DNA of 64,000 nt from Burkholderia sp. 9120 (GCF_000745015.1 NZ_JQNA01000002.1:4526001-4590000); one strand, 5' to 3'. Positions 52,247 to 61,621 are shown, numbered from the stretch's first letter. The notes: generated by a model not told the origin, from the sequence alone. Numbers and translations: made by a program.

Positions 52247-53629
52247 TCACTGCGGCGCACGCTCGATCGTGACGTTTCGAATCACGACCTCGGTTCGCCC
52301 GTCTTCGTCGTCAATGGACTGGGTCCAGGCGATGTTGTAATCGGTCAACCACACGGAATGCCAACTCTCATTCTTGCCGCGCGTCACGGTGTCCGTGCAC
52401 TGCAGACCGATAGCCGTGCCCGTCAGCGACGGGAAGATCGTCGACGCGGGCACCGCCTGACCAATCTCGCAGCGCCTCGACTTCACGCCCTTCCGGGAGG
52501 GTTGCGGCACGGCGAGTTCAAGGCTTTGCCCGGGCACGAGCTCGCGGTCGGCCGCGGGAATCGCGGCCTCGTCCTCGATCGTGCTCCGTTGAGTCAAATC
52601 GGTGCCTTTCACCACGACTTGCGTGCGCAAGACAGCGATACCGTAGCTCAACGTAAAAGCCGACCACCTGTCTGCATTGGCGACATCGGCAATCACACCG
52701 TTATTGCGCCGATTGATAAAGACGTTTTTGAACGCCACATTGTCGGCGGGCGTCTTCTCGTTCACCCAGTCGGCTTCGAAGGTCAAACGCGAATACGGCA
52801 ACGGATGGCTACCGTCGGCAGGCAAGTGACGGCGAAGCGTCTCGGGCAATTGACGCTCGTCGAACGCGTCGTCGAGATAGGCCGACGGGTTATCGAGCAC
52901 GGTCTCGAATGCCGCCTTTTGACCGCTCATCATGCGGATAAATTCGAACGACGCACGCTGCCGCACGGGCTCAGGTAAACCGGTGATTGCGTCGACCGAG
53001 AATGCGAGGATGCCGCATGCGCCCGGTGGATAGCCATGCGTTCCCGGCGCGACGGGCGGCGTCGCATTCAACTGTGCGTCCGCGTCGAGAAGATCCGTCA
53101 CGCTGTACTGATCCTGCGGATGCTGCGATTTTCCGCTATTGATCGAGATTTCCAGAATCTCCATTAAGTCCTCGATAACGCGAGGCGACGCCGTCTTTGC
53201 GAAGCCGATGAAGTCAGAGCCAGCCATCGACGGCAGGTGACAGTCTTTCTGCGAGTCCATGGCCATGTCTTTGAGCAACTGCAGCATTCGCAGCCGATCG
53301 TCCGCCGAGAGAGGCGCCGACCAGAATTTCTGCGGGTCGCCAGCCCGCTGCGCCAAAGCAGCCTTCCATGCGGGATCGCTGGAGAATTTCGCAAGCCAGC
53401 GCATCAACACCTTCCCCTGCCCGGAGTCCGGATCGATACCGGCCGCGAGCAGATTGCCGCGATACTGCGCCACGCTCAGCGTGGTTCCGCCCGCTGTCGC
53501 CGCGTGCTGCGGTGACGAGTCCGATATCGACGACGCCGGTTCGGGCGGCGCGCCGGACATATCAAGGCCATAGGCCGCCGCCGTTGAAAACATCAACAGC
53601 GCGCCGAGCATTCTTATGGTGGTTGTCAT
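52247..53629 (-). CDS. Secreted protein of unknown function sharing a domain with the 36.5-kb protein
   Basis: From the ATG at 53629 it has 460 residues and a signal peptide (MLGALLMFSTAAAYG). Residues about 48-240 share a spaced pattern with residues 183-390 of the protein at 36521-38071: GIDPDSGQGK against GIAPGSSKAK, a downstream W, DPAWK against DPDIK, LSADDRLR against ISRDDRER, and a later block around GACGILAFSVDAITGLPEPV. The C-terminal half (VIRNVTIERAP at the end) is beta-rich and unlike it. Function and location beyond export are unknown. Confidence 0.72.
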   Translation of the reverse strand: MTTTIRMLGALLMFSTAAAYGLDMSGAPPEPASSISDSSPQHAATAGGTTLSVAQYRGNLLAAGIDPDSGQGKVLMRWLAKFSSDPAWKAALAQRAGDPQKFWSAPLSADDRLRMLQLLKDMAMDSQKDCHLPSMAGSDFIGFAKTASPRVIEDLMEILEISINSGKSQHPQDQYSVTDLLDADAQLNATPPVAPGTHGYPPGACGILAFSVDAITGLPEPVRQRASFEFIRMMSGQKAAFETVLDNPSAYLDDAFDERQLPETLRRHLPADGSHPLPYSRLTFEADWVNEKTPADNVAFKNVFINRRNNGVIADVANADRWSAFTLSYGIAVLRTQVVVKGTDLTQRSTIEDEAAIPAADRELVPGQSLELAVPQPSRKGVKSRRCEIGQAVPASTIFPSLTGTAIGLQCTDTVTRGKNESWHSVWLTDYNIAWTQSIDDEDGRTEVVIRNVTIERAPQ

Positions 53630-53892
53630 TTTTTTTTCAGAGCAGATCTGGCTGCGGAAACAGATGAAGCCGTTTTGCGACCGTCTTGTCAGTGAGTCGT
53701 GATGAGTTTTTTCCTTAGCCGACGTTAACGGCATGCAGTGGAAGAACTTGATTGCGATCGCGTCTATCAAGGCACTCCTTATACCAGGATCGATCGTTGC
53801 CTTGTCCCGGCTTGATAGGGGATCAACAATGCGTAACCCATCCAGACAGGTCCGCGTCGACAGGCAGGGACCACGAACAGAGAAAATCCCCC

Positions 53893-54972
53893 ATGAAAAT
53901 CGCGGTCTTGCCGGGCGACGGCATCGGCACTGAAATCGTCGCTGAAGCCATCAAGGTGCTGCATGCCCTGGAGCTGAACTTCGAAACCGAATTCGCCCTG
54001 GTTGGCGGCGTCGCCTACGCGGCGCACGGCCATCCTCTGCCGCAAACCACACTTAAGCTGGCCAAAGAGGCCGACGCCGTGCTGTTCGGCGCGGTGGGCG
54101 ACTGGCGATACGACCAGTTGGATCGCCCGCTACGTCCCGAGCAGGCGATCCTCGGACTGCGCAAGCACCTGGGGCTGTTCGCCAATCTCCGGCCCGCGAT
54201 CTGCTTCGAGCAACTGGCGGACGCTTCAAGCCTCAAGCCGGATCTGATCTCCGGTCTCGACATACTGATCATTCGCGACGCGACCGGCGACGTCTATTTC
54301 GGGCAACCTCGTGGACGCCGCACCGCGATGGACGGCCATTTCCCCGGCACGGAGGAAGGCTTCGACACCATGCGCTACTCGCGCCCCGAAGTCGAGCGCA
54401 TTGCGCACGTCGCCTTCCAGTCCGCCCGACAGCGCGCCGGACGCGTCACCAGCGTCGACAAGGCCAACGTGCTGGAAACCTCCCAGTTCTGGCGGGACAT
54501 CATGACCGAGGTCGGCAAACACTACCCCGATGTGGAACTGGATCACATGTACATCGACAATGCGGCGATGCAACTGGTCAAGGCGCCCAAAAATTTCGAC
54601 GTGATCGTTACCGGCAATCTGTTCGGCGATATTCTCAGCGACGAAGCCGCCACGCTCACGGGCTCCATCGGCATGTTGCCGTCGGCCAGCCTGAGTGCAA
54701 GTCACCGGGGTCTCTACGAACCCAGTCACGGCAGCGCGCCGGATATCGCGGGCAAGGGCATCGCGAATCCGTTGGCGACGATCCTCTCCGCCGCCATGAT
54801 GTTGCGCTTCTCGCTGAAACAGAACGCCGCCGCCAACCGCATTGAATCCGCAGTCAGGGACGTGCTTGCATCGGGATTACGTACGGCCGATATCTATTCC
54901 GAAGGCACACAGCGGGTCGGCACGAGCGAGATGGGCGATGCAGTCGTGGCAGCTATCGCGAGAAGCGCTTGA
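53893..54972 (+). CDS. 3-isopropylmalate dehydrogenase-like (LeuB family)
   Basis: A 359-residue metal-dependent beta-decarboxylating dehydrogenase: [20 protein letters not shown] at the start, [14 protein letters not shown] (the substrate loop), [15 protein letters not shown], and [20 protein letters not shown] with the Asp residues that bind the metal. The substrate loop [13 protein letters not shown] fits isopropylmalate, but the gene stands alone and not in a leuCDB cluster. It is therefore probably a paralog that may act on another 3-alkylmalate. RBS and ATG at 53893 are chosen as the family start. Confidence 0.85.
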   Translation: MKIAVLPGDGIGTEIVAEAIKVLHALELNFETEFALVGGVAYAAHGHPLPQTTLKLAKEADAVLFGAVGDWRYDQLDRPLRPEQAILGLRKHLGLFANLRPAICFEQLADASSLKPDLISGLDILIIRDATGDVYFGQPRGRRTAMDGHFPGTEEGFDTMRYSRPEVERIAHVAFQSARQRAGRVTSVDKANVLETSQFWRDIMTEVGKHYPDVELDHMYIDNAAMQLVKAPKNFDVIVTGNLFGDILSDEAATLTGSIGMLPSASLSASHRGLYEPSHGSAPDIAGKGIANPLATILSAAMMLRFSLKQNAAANRIESAVRDVLASGLRTADIYSEGTQRVGTSEMGDAVVAAIARSA

Positions 54973-55018
54973 ACCGACTAATGTCGTCGCGCTATCGAAC
55001 AGCATTGCACGCGGCATC

Positions 55019-56044
55019 TCAATGCGACGAAACAAACTTTGCCTCTGGAAAAGCGGGAGGCAGCGCAAAGCTCTGGCGAAGATGTTTCGTCTCCGCGGCA
55101 GGCGTTCGGCCAAAGAGTCGCTTGAACTCGCGATTGAATTGAGAGGCGCTGGTATAGCCGACTGCATGACATGCCGCCTCCGCGGTCATATCCTGGCGCA
55201 CCATGAGCAAACGGGCCTGATGTAAGCGGGTGGACTTCACGTACTGCATCGGCGAGGTCGACGTGACGGTTTTAAAGTGGCTGTGAAACGTCGCGACGCT
55301 CATCCCGGCCTGGCTTGCCAGTCTAGGCAGATCGAGCGGCTCGGCATAGGTCGCGTGGATACGTTCCAGCGCCCGGCCGATCTTGCCGAATTGCCCTTGC
55401 ATCGACAAAGCCGTACGCATTGCGCTGCCTTGTGCGCCGGTGAGAACCCGGAAATACAATTCACGCATCAGTGCCGGCCCTAGGATGGCCGCGTCGAGCG
55501 GCTGGCTCATTGCCTCCAGAAAACGCAGTACAGAGGCTCGCATGGCCGCATCCATCGGGCTCGACATCATGGGCTGCGGCACCTCGCCCGACGGCGGCAA
55601 ACCATGGCGGTCGATCTGAATCATGAGTTCGGCCGCCACCTGAAAATCCAGATGCAGGTAGAGAGCCAGCAACGGAGACTCGGGCGTTGCGTCGGTCTCC
55701 ATGGTGAAGGGAACCGGGACCGCCACGGCGAGATAGTGCTGCTCGTCATACACATAGACCTGGTCGCCCAGATATCCCCGCTTTCTACCCTGACACACGA
55801 TCACGATGCCGGGATCGTAGAGCACCGGCGTGCGAGATAGCGCCCGGTCCGAACGCAGAATACGCACATCGCGCAACGCGGTCAGGTTGTAGCCTTCCTG
55901 CGGAGCCAGCGCGGTCAGCAACGCCACCGTGCGGCGCTGCTCATGTGCGCCCGCAGCGGAAACCGCTCGTTTGACGCTTTCCTTGCAAACCGCTTGGCTC
56001 ATAGAAATAGGCAATAAAGACAGAGGATCCGGGCTGATTTTCAT
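55019..56044 (-). CDS. AraC family regulator (AraC_N type)
   Basis: About 341 residues from the ATG at 56044 (a second ATG at 56002 is possible, giving 327). The N-terminal domain (VLYDPGIVIVCQGRKRGYLG, DEQHYLAVAVPVPFTME) is the AraC_N sensing domain and the C-terminus has the double HTH (LASQAGMSVATFHSHFKTVT, AVGYTSASQFNREFKRLFGR). This type is typically divergent from a short-chain dehydrogenase or oxidoreductase, as here (56095). It probably controls that gene. Confidence 0.87.
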   Translation of the reverse strand: MKISPDPLSLLPISMSQAVCKESVKRAVSAAGAHEQRRTVALLTALAPQEGYNLTALRDVRILRSDRALSRTPVLYDPGIVIVCQGRKRGYLGDQVYVYDEQHYLAVAVPVPFTMETDATPESPLLALYLHLDFQVAAELMIQIDRHGLPPSGEVPQPMMSSPMDAAMRASVLRFLEAMSQPLDAAILGPALMRELYFRVLTGAQGSAMRTALSMQGQFGKIGRALERIHATYAEPLDLPRLASQAGMSVATFHSHFKTVTSTSPMQYVKSTRLHQARLLMVRQDMTAEAACHAVGYTSASQFNREFKRLFGRTPAAETKHLRQSFALPPAFPEAKFVSSH

Positions 56045-56094
56045 GGGAAACCCAGAATAACATGCAACTCTCAACCCAGCTCCGGAGTGTTGCC

Positions 56095-56934
56095 ATGTCA
56101 TCGAATAGAACCATCTTTATCACTGGCGTCAGTAGCGGCTTCGGCCGCGCATTGGCCGAAGAAGCGCTCGCCGCGGGCTATCGAGTCGTCGGTACGGTAC
56201 GAAGCGAGCAGGCGAAACAAAGCTTCGAATCGCTCGACCCGGCGAACGCATTCGGTCGGGTGCTCGACGTTACCGACTTCGATTCCATCGAAGAGGTCGT
56301 CAGCGAAATCGAGGCAAACGTGGGTCCGCTGGACGTGCTGGTGAACAACGCCGGTTACGGGCACGAGGGCGTGATGGAAGAGTCGTCGCTTGACGACATG
56401 CGTCGCCAGTTCGACGTGAACGTGTTCGGCGCTGTCGCCGTCATGAAGAGCGTGTTGCCGTACATGCGCGAACGCAGACGCGGACATATTCTCAACATCA
56501 CATCGATGGGCGGCTTTATCACCATGCCGGGCATCGCCTACTACTGCGGCAGCAAATTCGCCTTGGAGGGCATCTCCGAAGTCCTCGGCAAAGAGGTCAA
56601 GCCGTTCGGCATTCGTGTGACCGCAGTAGCGCCGGGTTCTTTTCGCACGGCGTGGGCGGGTCGTTCGATGGTTCGAACACCGCGTTCGATTCCCGACTAC
56701 GATGCGCTGTTCGACCCGATCAGAAAAGGACGCGAAGAGAAAAGCGGCAAACAACTCGGGGATCCCGTGAAAGCCGCGCGCGCCATGTTGTCCGTTATCG
56801 AAAGCGATGCGCCGCCAGCGCATCTTCTGCTGGGCAGTGATGCGCTTGGTCTGGTTCGGGAAAAGCTCTCGTTGCTTGGCGCGGAATTTGATGCGTGGGA
56901 AGGGGTTACCCGCTCGACGGATGGGTCAAGCTGA
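56095..56934 (+). CDS. Short-chain dehydrogenase/reductase
   Basis: A 279-residue classical SDR. The cofactor motif is TGVSSGFG at residues 10-17, the NNAG motif is LVNNAGYGHEG, and the catalytic Ser-Tyr-Lys appears as ITSMGG and AYYCGSKFALEG. The ATG at 56095 has GGAG with a good spacing, whereas the upstream ATG at 56062 has none. The divergent AraC gene starts about 50 bp away, and the substrate is unknown. Confidence 0.88.
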   Translation: MSSNRTIFITGVSSGFGRALAEEALAAGYRVVGTVRSEQAKQSFESLDPANAFGRVLDVTDFDSIEEVVSEIEANVGPLDVLVNNAGYGHEGVMEESSLDDMRRQFDVNVFGAVAVMKSVLPYMRERRRGHILNITSMGGFITMPGIAYYCGSKFALEGISEVLGKEVKPFGIRVTAVAPGSFRTAWAGRSMVRTPRSIPDYDALFDPIRKGREEKSGKQLGDPVKAARAMLSVIESDAPPAHLLLGSDALGLVREKLSLLGAEFDAWEGVTRSTDGSS

Positions 56935-56966
56935 CGCGGATCAAAGGGCACGTAACGCCAGGGCGA

Positions 56967-57425
56967 TCAGTGATACGTCGTCGACGACGACTGAAGCTTC
57001 GTCAACTCGCCGCCCACGAACCGGAACCAGCCTTGCGATCCTTGCATAACGACTTCGTCGCCTTGCCAGAACACGCGCTTAACCGTCATGCGCCGGCCCG
57101 AGCGCTGCACGAGCGGCGGACGGCGTCGAAAATCGTACAGCACCGGACCGGCATCGGTTTGCACGAGCATGCGGGTGACCGTGTCGTTTGCGTTGCCGGT
57201 AGCGTCGAAATGGGCGAGCGTGTTCGCGTCGAAACGATCGAACGTTTTCTGGTCGAGCATGACGACGACGTCCCGGTCATTGCGCACGAATTGCAGTTCG
57301 CCTGAGGCTGTCGCGATTGGGCCGGCGTCGCTGCTTTGCGCATGGGCGCACGTCGCGAACGACAGGGTTGCGAGCACCGCGAAGAGCCATCGCTTCCCGT
57401 CGCGTTTGATAAGTTGGCTGATCAC
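56967..57425 (-). CDS. Secreted protein of unknown function
   Basis: From the GTG at 57425 it has 152 residues: a signal peptide (KRWLFAVLATLSFATCAHA, then QSS) and a beta-rich mature part (GELQFVRNDRDVVVMLDQKT, AGPVLYDFRRRPPLVQRSG). GAAGGA stands close upstream of the GTG. An earlier ATG at 57479 adds 18 residues and puts the signal deeper. I do not recognise a family. Confidence 0.6.
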   Translation of the reverse strand: MISQLIKRDGKRWLFAVLATLSFATCAHAQSSDAGPIATASGELQFVRNDRDVVVMLDQKTFDRFDANTLAHFDATGNANDTVTRMLVQTDAGPVLYDFRRRPPLVQRSGRRMTVKRVFWQGDEVVMQGSQGWFRFVGGELTKLQSSSTTYH

Positions 57426-57626
57426 AAGTCCTTCCCGCTTTGGTCTTCGAGTTTCATCGAGTTTCACTAACGCCTGCAATTCAGCAGTCTAATGTGAAAT
57501 GAAGCCGATATTGAACAAAGAAGTCGTTCTGCGATGTCGATCTAACCCGATCTCGAACGTCGAACAGGTAGGCGCCGGGTTGGCTATCCGGCATGCAATG
57601 AGACGTCCAACCAGGGAGAAAACACC

Positions 57627-58292
57627 ATGCCCCCTCCACTGCTTCCCGTTATCACCGTCTTTGAACGGTCACCCGATCGCGGCAAGGGACTGGCGCGTGA
57701 CATGCGTGTTCGCTGGGCGCTGGAAGAAGCGGGCCAGGCTTACGAGGTTCGTCTGGTTTCGTTCAGTGCGATGAAGGAACCCGTGCATCGGGCGCTGCAT
57801 CCTTTTGGACAGATCCCGACCTATGAGGAAGGCGCGCTTGTTCTGTTCGAGTCGGGGGCGATCGTGCTGCATATCGCGGAGTGCCACGCGGGCCTGCTAC
57901 CTGACGATGCTCATGCCAGACCACGCGCCATCACATGGCTATTCGCCGCGCTCAACACAGTCGAGCCGCCGATCCTCGATCTCCAGACCATCAGGTTCCA
58001 GGAGCGCGACAAGCCCTGGTACGAGCAGCGCCTGCCCATGGTCGAGGATCGCATCCGTGGCCGGCTTGGCGAGCTTTCCGAGCGCCTTGGCAACGCCGAT
58101 TGGCTCGATGGCGCATTCAGCGCGGGAGACCTCATGATGGTGTCGGTGTTACTCAGGTTGAGAGCATCGGGTCTGCTGGACGACTATCCGAACCTCGCCG
58201 CCTATGTCGCTCGCGGCGAGGCGCGGCCCGCGTACAAGCGCGCTTTCGCGGCTCAATTGGCGGTGTTCACAAGCCAGTCGTCCACCGGTTGA
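57627..58292 (+). CDS. Glutathione S-transferase family protein
   Basis: A 221-residue GST: an N-terminal thioredoxin-fold domain (ITVFERSPDRGKGLARDMRV, then FGQIPTYEEGALVLFESGAI, with the cis-Pro and ES glutathione-binding motif) and a C-terminal helical domain with NADWLDGAFSAGDLMMVSVL, the family's N-capping box and Asp. The catalytic residue of the thioredoxin domain is not the usual Ser/Tyr/Cys in an obvious place. The substrate is unknown. Confidence 0.85.
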   Translation: MPPPLLPVITVFERSPDRGKGLARDMRVRWALEEAGQAYEVRLVSFSAMKEPVHRALHPFGQIPTYEEGALVLFESGAIVLHIAECHAGLLPDDAHARPRAITWLFAALNTVEPPILDLQTIRFQERDKPWYEQRLPMVEDRIRGRLGELSERLGNADWLDGAFSAGDLMMVSVLLRLRASGLLDDYPNLAAYVARGEARPAYKRAFAAQLAVFTSQSSTG

Positions 58293-58325
58293 TGACGATC
58301 AGCTTTCCGCTCATCGGGTCATTCA

Positions 58326-59213
58326 TTACGTGGACGTTCCCTGCCCGCTTCGACCCGCTGACACAGACGAAGCTCGCGCATTGATCATCCAGCAGGCAGC
58401 GGTGTAGCGAACTTCAGCACCGTGTACATAGGGCTCAAAAGCCGTGCGAACCGACTCGATGACCTGCGTGCGCGTCCGCTCATTCATCTCTCCCTGAAGC
58501 ATCATGCCGAGAGGGCCGAGCCGACTGAAGTAGCCGACCAATTCCCGCTCGGGCAGCGTGCAGGCTATATCGATCGGCTGGATATCTACGTCCACCCAAC
58601 CGCTCGCTTCGAGGAGAAAAGCAACCCGCTGCCGATCCGCAAAAGAGAACTGCCCCGGCGCGTTGGGTCGGCGCGCGGGCAAGTCGGGCAACAGAGAAGC
58701 AGCGGCGCGCTCGGCGGTCGTCATGAACGGATTGTCCACCGCACTGCGCCAGGCGATGCAATGCAATTCGGCGCCGTCCCTGCCCGCCCGTGCCAGATTC
58801 GCGAAGGCCGACACCGGGTCGTCGAAAAACATGACGCCGAAGCGCGACAGGATCCTGTCGAAACTTGCCGGCTCGAAGGCATGCATCTGCGCATCGGCAC
58901 AGATGAAACTCGCCGTCGAATGCGCCCGTTCGGCACACCCTTGAGCAACGGCGATCATCGGCGCCGAAACATCGACCCCGATGCAGTGGCCTTTCATGCC
59001 AAGCCGTCGTGCCGTCGCCAGCGTCGTACTGCCCGTGCCGCACCCGACGTCGAGCACCCGAAGCTCGGCGCCGACGCCCATCATGTCGACAAGCAGGTCT
59101 TCGAACGGCTGGAACATTTGATCGAGTACCGCCTGCGCGGCGATCCATGCGCGCCCGGAACTACCATTCCAAAGCGCCGTCTGTGCGTGGCCGGTGTGCT
59201 GTGTGTTGCCCAT
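58326..59213 (-). CDS. SAM-dependent methyltransferase
   Basis: From the ATG at 59213 it has 295 residues, with motif I ELRVLDVGCGTGSTTLATAR near residues 49-68, GVDVSAPMIAVAQGCAE, and FDRILSRFGVMFFDDPVSA as the post-II and motif III block. It is of the Methyltransf_11/25 type. It is divergent from a MerR regulator, and between them is a promoter with the 19-bp MerR-type spacing (59253-59283), strong evidence that MerR controls this gene. The substrate is unknown. Confidence 0.85.
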   Translation of the reverse strand: MGNTQHTGHAQTALWNGSSGRAWIAAQAVLDQMFQPFEDLLVDMMGVGAELRVLDVGCGTGSTTLATARRLGMKGHCIGVDVSAPMIAVAQGCAERAHSTASFICADAQMHAFEPASFDRILSRFGVMFFDDPVSAFANLARAGRDGAELHCIAWRSAVDNPFMTTAERAAASLLPDLPARRPNAPGQFSFADRQRVAFLLEASGWVDVDIQPIDIACTLPERELVGYFSRLGPLGMMLQGEMNERTRTQVIESVRTAFEPYVHGAEVRYTAACWMINARASSVSAGRSGQGTST

Positions 59214-59252
59214 GATCGTTGTCCTTGGCTTGTCGCGGGGAGCGGAAGCTAA

Positions 59253-59283
59253 ACTATGCAAGTTCAAGTCGACTTGAGGTCAA
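59253..59283 (-). promoter_or_regulatory. MerR-type promoter with SoxR-like palindrome
   Basis: On the minus strand TTGACC (59278-59283) and CATAGT (59253-59258) are separated by 19 bp, the long spacer typical of MerR-regulated promoters. The spacer contains the perfect palindrome TCAAGTCGACTTGA (59264-59277), which resembles the SoxR box in the form CTCAAG-N-CTTGAG. It would drive the methyltransferase gene, whose ATG is about 40 bp downstream. Confidence 0.7.
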
Positions 59284-59286
59284 GCG

Positions 59287-59718
59287 ATGATCAGGCTAGA
59301 TATCGGCGAGGTGGTGCAGCGCTCCGGCGTTCCCGCGTCGACGTTGCGGTTCTATGAGGAAAAGGGGCTGATTACATCGAACGGTCGCAGAGGATTGCGC
59401 CGTCTCTTCGATCCCGGCGTGCTGGACCGGCTCGCATTGATCGCGCTGGGACGCGCCGCGAGTTTCTCGCTCGACGACATCGCGGCGATGTTCGCGCCGG
59501 AGGGAGCGCCGAACATCGATCGTCAGATGCTCGCGGCCAAAGCCGAGGAACTGGACCAGACGATCCGCACACTGAGCATCATGCGCGACGGACTACGACA
59601 CGCCGCTGCGTGCCCTGCACCGAGCCATATGGAGTGCCCCAAGTTTCGCCGGATACTTCGTGCTGTGGCGTCCGGGGCTACGGGCGCGCGAACCAGGAAA
59701 GCCCCTCGGCAAACGTAG
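59287..59718 (+). CDS. MerR family transcriptional regulator
   Basis: A 143-residue MerR-type regulator: HTH at the N-terminus (IGEVVQRSGVPASTLRFYEE, GLRRLFDPGVLDRLALIALG) followed by a long dimerisation helix. A C-terminal CPAPSHMEC segment could bind a metal or redox cofactor, but it lacks the CxxCxxxxxC iron-sulfur pattern of SoxR. It is divergent from a methyltransferase and overlaps its promoter region. It therefore probably activates that gene by twisting the DNA. Confidence 0.87.
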   Translation: MIRLDIGEVVQRSGVPASTLRFYEEKGLITSNGRRGLRRLFDPGVLDRLALIALGRAASFSLDDIAAMFAPEGAPNIDRQMLAAKAEELDQTIRTLSIMRDGLRHAAACPAPSHMECPKFRRILRAVASGATGARTRKAPRQT

Positions 59719-59784
59719 CGCTCTACCCAGGCGTGTTGACTGTCGACTATCCGGCTCGACCGCTTCTCTGCGCATCAGCGCAGA

Positions 59785-60183
59785 CTAGCGTTTTCGCGCA
59801 CAAAACCCGCAGTCTGTTGGCGTAAATGCGGAGAACCCAAGCGCGATGAACGCCAAACGCAGCCGTTCGGTAAGCGATACCCCGTAGACCTCCAGGATCG
59901 AATAACCCGGCTCGTAAGCATGACAATTGTGGTGGTCATCGACAGAATCAAGAATTGCGTCGCACCAGCTTTCTCGATCTGCCCCATATTGAATGAACGT
60001 GGTCACGCCGCCTCCCCCATTGAGACCGGGCGGGTTCGGTGACGATCTCCAGACTTGCTCGGCAACGGCAATATTCGCAGGAGTAGCCACCACCCATGCG
60101 TGTCGCACTCTGGCGACCACCTCTTGAATACGTGGGCCGAAATGGGGATCCAGGATCAACGCAACCGTGTCGTTCGTCGGCAT
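59785..60183 (-). CDS. Orphan protein, unknown function
   Basis: A 132-residue protein with a very good ribosome-binding site (GGAGGAAGGA). It is not rich in low-complexity sequence and has several Trp, Cys and His residues (RESWCDAILDSVDDHHNCHA, GYSILEVYGVSLTERLRLAF, TDCGFCARKR). No known domain. GC content is lower than the neighbours upstream, and the codon use is plain. Confidence 0.6.
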   Translation of the reverse strand: MPTNDTVALILDPHFGPRIQEVVARVRHAWVVATPANIAVAEQVWRSSPNPPGLNGGGGVTTFIQYGADRESWCDAILDSVDDHHNCHAYEPGYSILEVYGVSLTERLRLAFIALGFSAFTPTDCGFCARKR

Positions 60184-60260
60184 TCCTTCCTCCTGTTTAG
60201 ACCCAGGTTCGAGCCTGATGTGTAGACTCTGAAACAGGACACGAACTTCATCACATCGCC

Positions 60261-61088
60261 ATGACCAACACGATTCGCCGAATTACAGGCAATATCGCCG
60301 AACTCCGCTATCAATCCGCGAGTGAACTTCCTCCAGGAGCAGCAGGCTTCACCCAGTCTCTGCGCCGCTATGCGCCCATCCTCGCCGCGCTTTCAGGCAA
60401 TGGCGGAATTGCCGTTTCCGCGCAGGGGCAGAATATGGACGTGGATGATGCGGTCAGGAAAGAGCGTATTAAAAGCGAGAATCTCAAACGGCAAGGGAAA
60501 GAAGATCGCACAACGCAGGGACCCTTCCTGGTTACTATCAAAGTGCACGATACAGACTATAGCGGCTGGCTTTCCGGAATTTGCATATCCGAGGGTGATG
60601 ACGCGACGCTGATAGTCGATCAAGCCAACTCACTGCTCGGCGTCATCAACCAGAAGGATCGATGTTTTACCCTATCCGGCGGTTACTATCAGGGATTCGG
60701 GTACTTCCTGAAACAGGCCAGGCTGTCTTACAAGATATTCCTGCTGTTCATGTCGCCGGCACTGGTTCTTGTTGCGGGCTTTGCACTGTTCGACCATGAC
60801 AGTACCTTACGGAACTTCGCAATCACGCTAGGTATCGCCATACCTAGCGTGCTGGGAACAGCGGCATTTCTCGTTCTACTCATGCTTCGCTCGGAAATCA
60901 TTCCATCATGGCGAGGCACGCGCGTTCTGTCGGCGCTAGGAATTCAAGACCCCTCAAACCTGAGCTTGCTCGACGACAGCAGATTTACCACGCCAGAGTA
61001 TGGCAACCCCGACTATCGATATACCAGTGAGAGCTATCGAGGATTCATTTACTACTACCAGTTGGACGCACTAAATTCTCCTGGCTAA
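60261..61088 (+). CDS. Membrane protein of unknown function
   Basis: A 275-residue protein. A soluble N-terminal half (residues 1-150), with a beta-rich LVTIKVHDTDYSGWLSGICI, is followed by two predicted membrane segments (about 160-178 and 184-210: FLLFMSPALVLVAGFALF, SVLGTAAFLVLLML). The C-terminal 60 residues are polar and Tyr-rich. I see no family match. It is divergent from the orphan at 59785, about 80 bp apart. Confidence 0.6.
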   Translation: MTNTIRRITGNIAELRYQSASELPPGAAGFTQSLRRYAPILAALSGNGGIAVSAQGQNMDVDDAVRKERIKSENLKRQGKEDRTTQGPFLVTIKVHDTDYSGWLSGICISEGDDATLIVDQANSLLGVINQKDRCFTLSGGYYQGFGYFLKQARLSYKIFLLFMSPALVLVAGFALFDHDSTLRNFAITLGIAIPSVLGTAAFLVLLMLRSEIIPSWRGTRVLSALGIQDPSNLSLLDDSRFTTPEYGNPDYRYTSESYRGFIYYYQLDALNSPG

Positions 61089-61152
61089 ATTCGAACTTTT
61101 ATAACGATCCCATCGCAGTCGGCCAACCATTTCCAACGGAACGGCGACTTCT

Positions 61153-61542
61153 CTACTGGTCATTCACAGATGGTGCGGCAGCGGTCTTTCCCCCCGCTGC
61201 AAACGGCCCTTTGTAGACCAGATCGTTGCCGAATGCATAAAGTTGGCACCCGACTCCGCCTCTTTCCTCGCAGGCCTTTGTCGCTTTTGCTTGCGCGTCC
61301 TTCCCGATCGCGAATCCATAGTGGCCATTCGACGCGATCACGAATGCCCGTCCACTGCGCGGGTCCGCGCGAACAAACATCTTCATGCCGTCGCCAATAG
61401 CGGCATTGAAATCCTGACACGTAACGATGTCGATCGTTATCGAGTACGACGGATGCCCCCTGATGTCTGTCAAGGTATCGGCCTGTCCAATCCAGGCCCA
61501 GCGAGTCGAAATCGCGAGCGACAGAACCACCGATATTGCCAT
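61153..61542 (-). CDS. Small exported or membrane-anchored protein, unknown function
   Basis: A 129-residue protein with an N-terminal hydrophobic segment (MAISVVLSLAISTRWAWIGQ), which is a signal or anchor, and a C-terminal domain with ACEERGGVGCQLYAFGNDLVY, in which two cysteines could form a disulfide. I do not recognise the family. It is convergent with the membrane protein at 60261. Confidence 0.55.
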   Translation of the reverse strand: MAISVVLSLAISTRWAWIGQADTLTDIRGHPSYSITIDIVTCQDFNAAIGDGMKMFVRADPRSGRAFVIASNGHYGFAIGKDAQAKATKACEERGGVGCQLYAFGNDLVYKGPFAAGGKTAAAPSVNDQ

Positions 61543-61621
61543 CGCCAGCAGAACGCTGAACCCAGCTGGAACCCGTCTTCATCCGTCGTTGCGCGCTTTT
61601 TGAGCGCGCTCGTCTCGCCAA

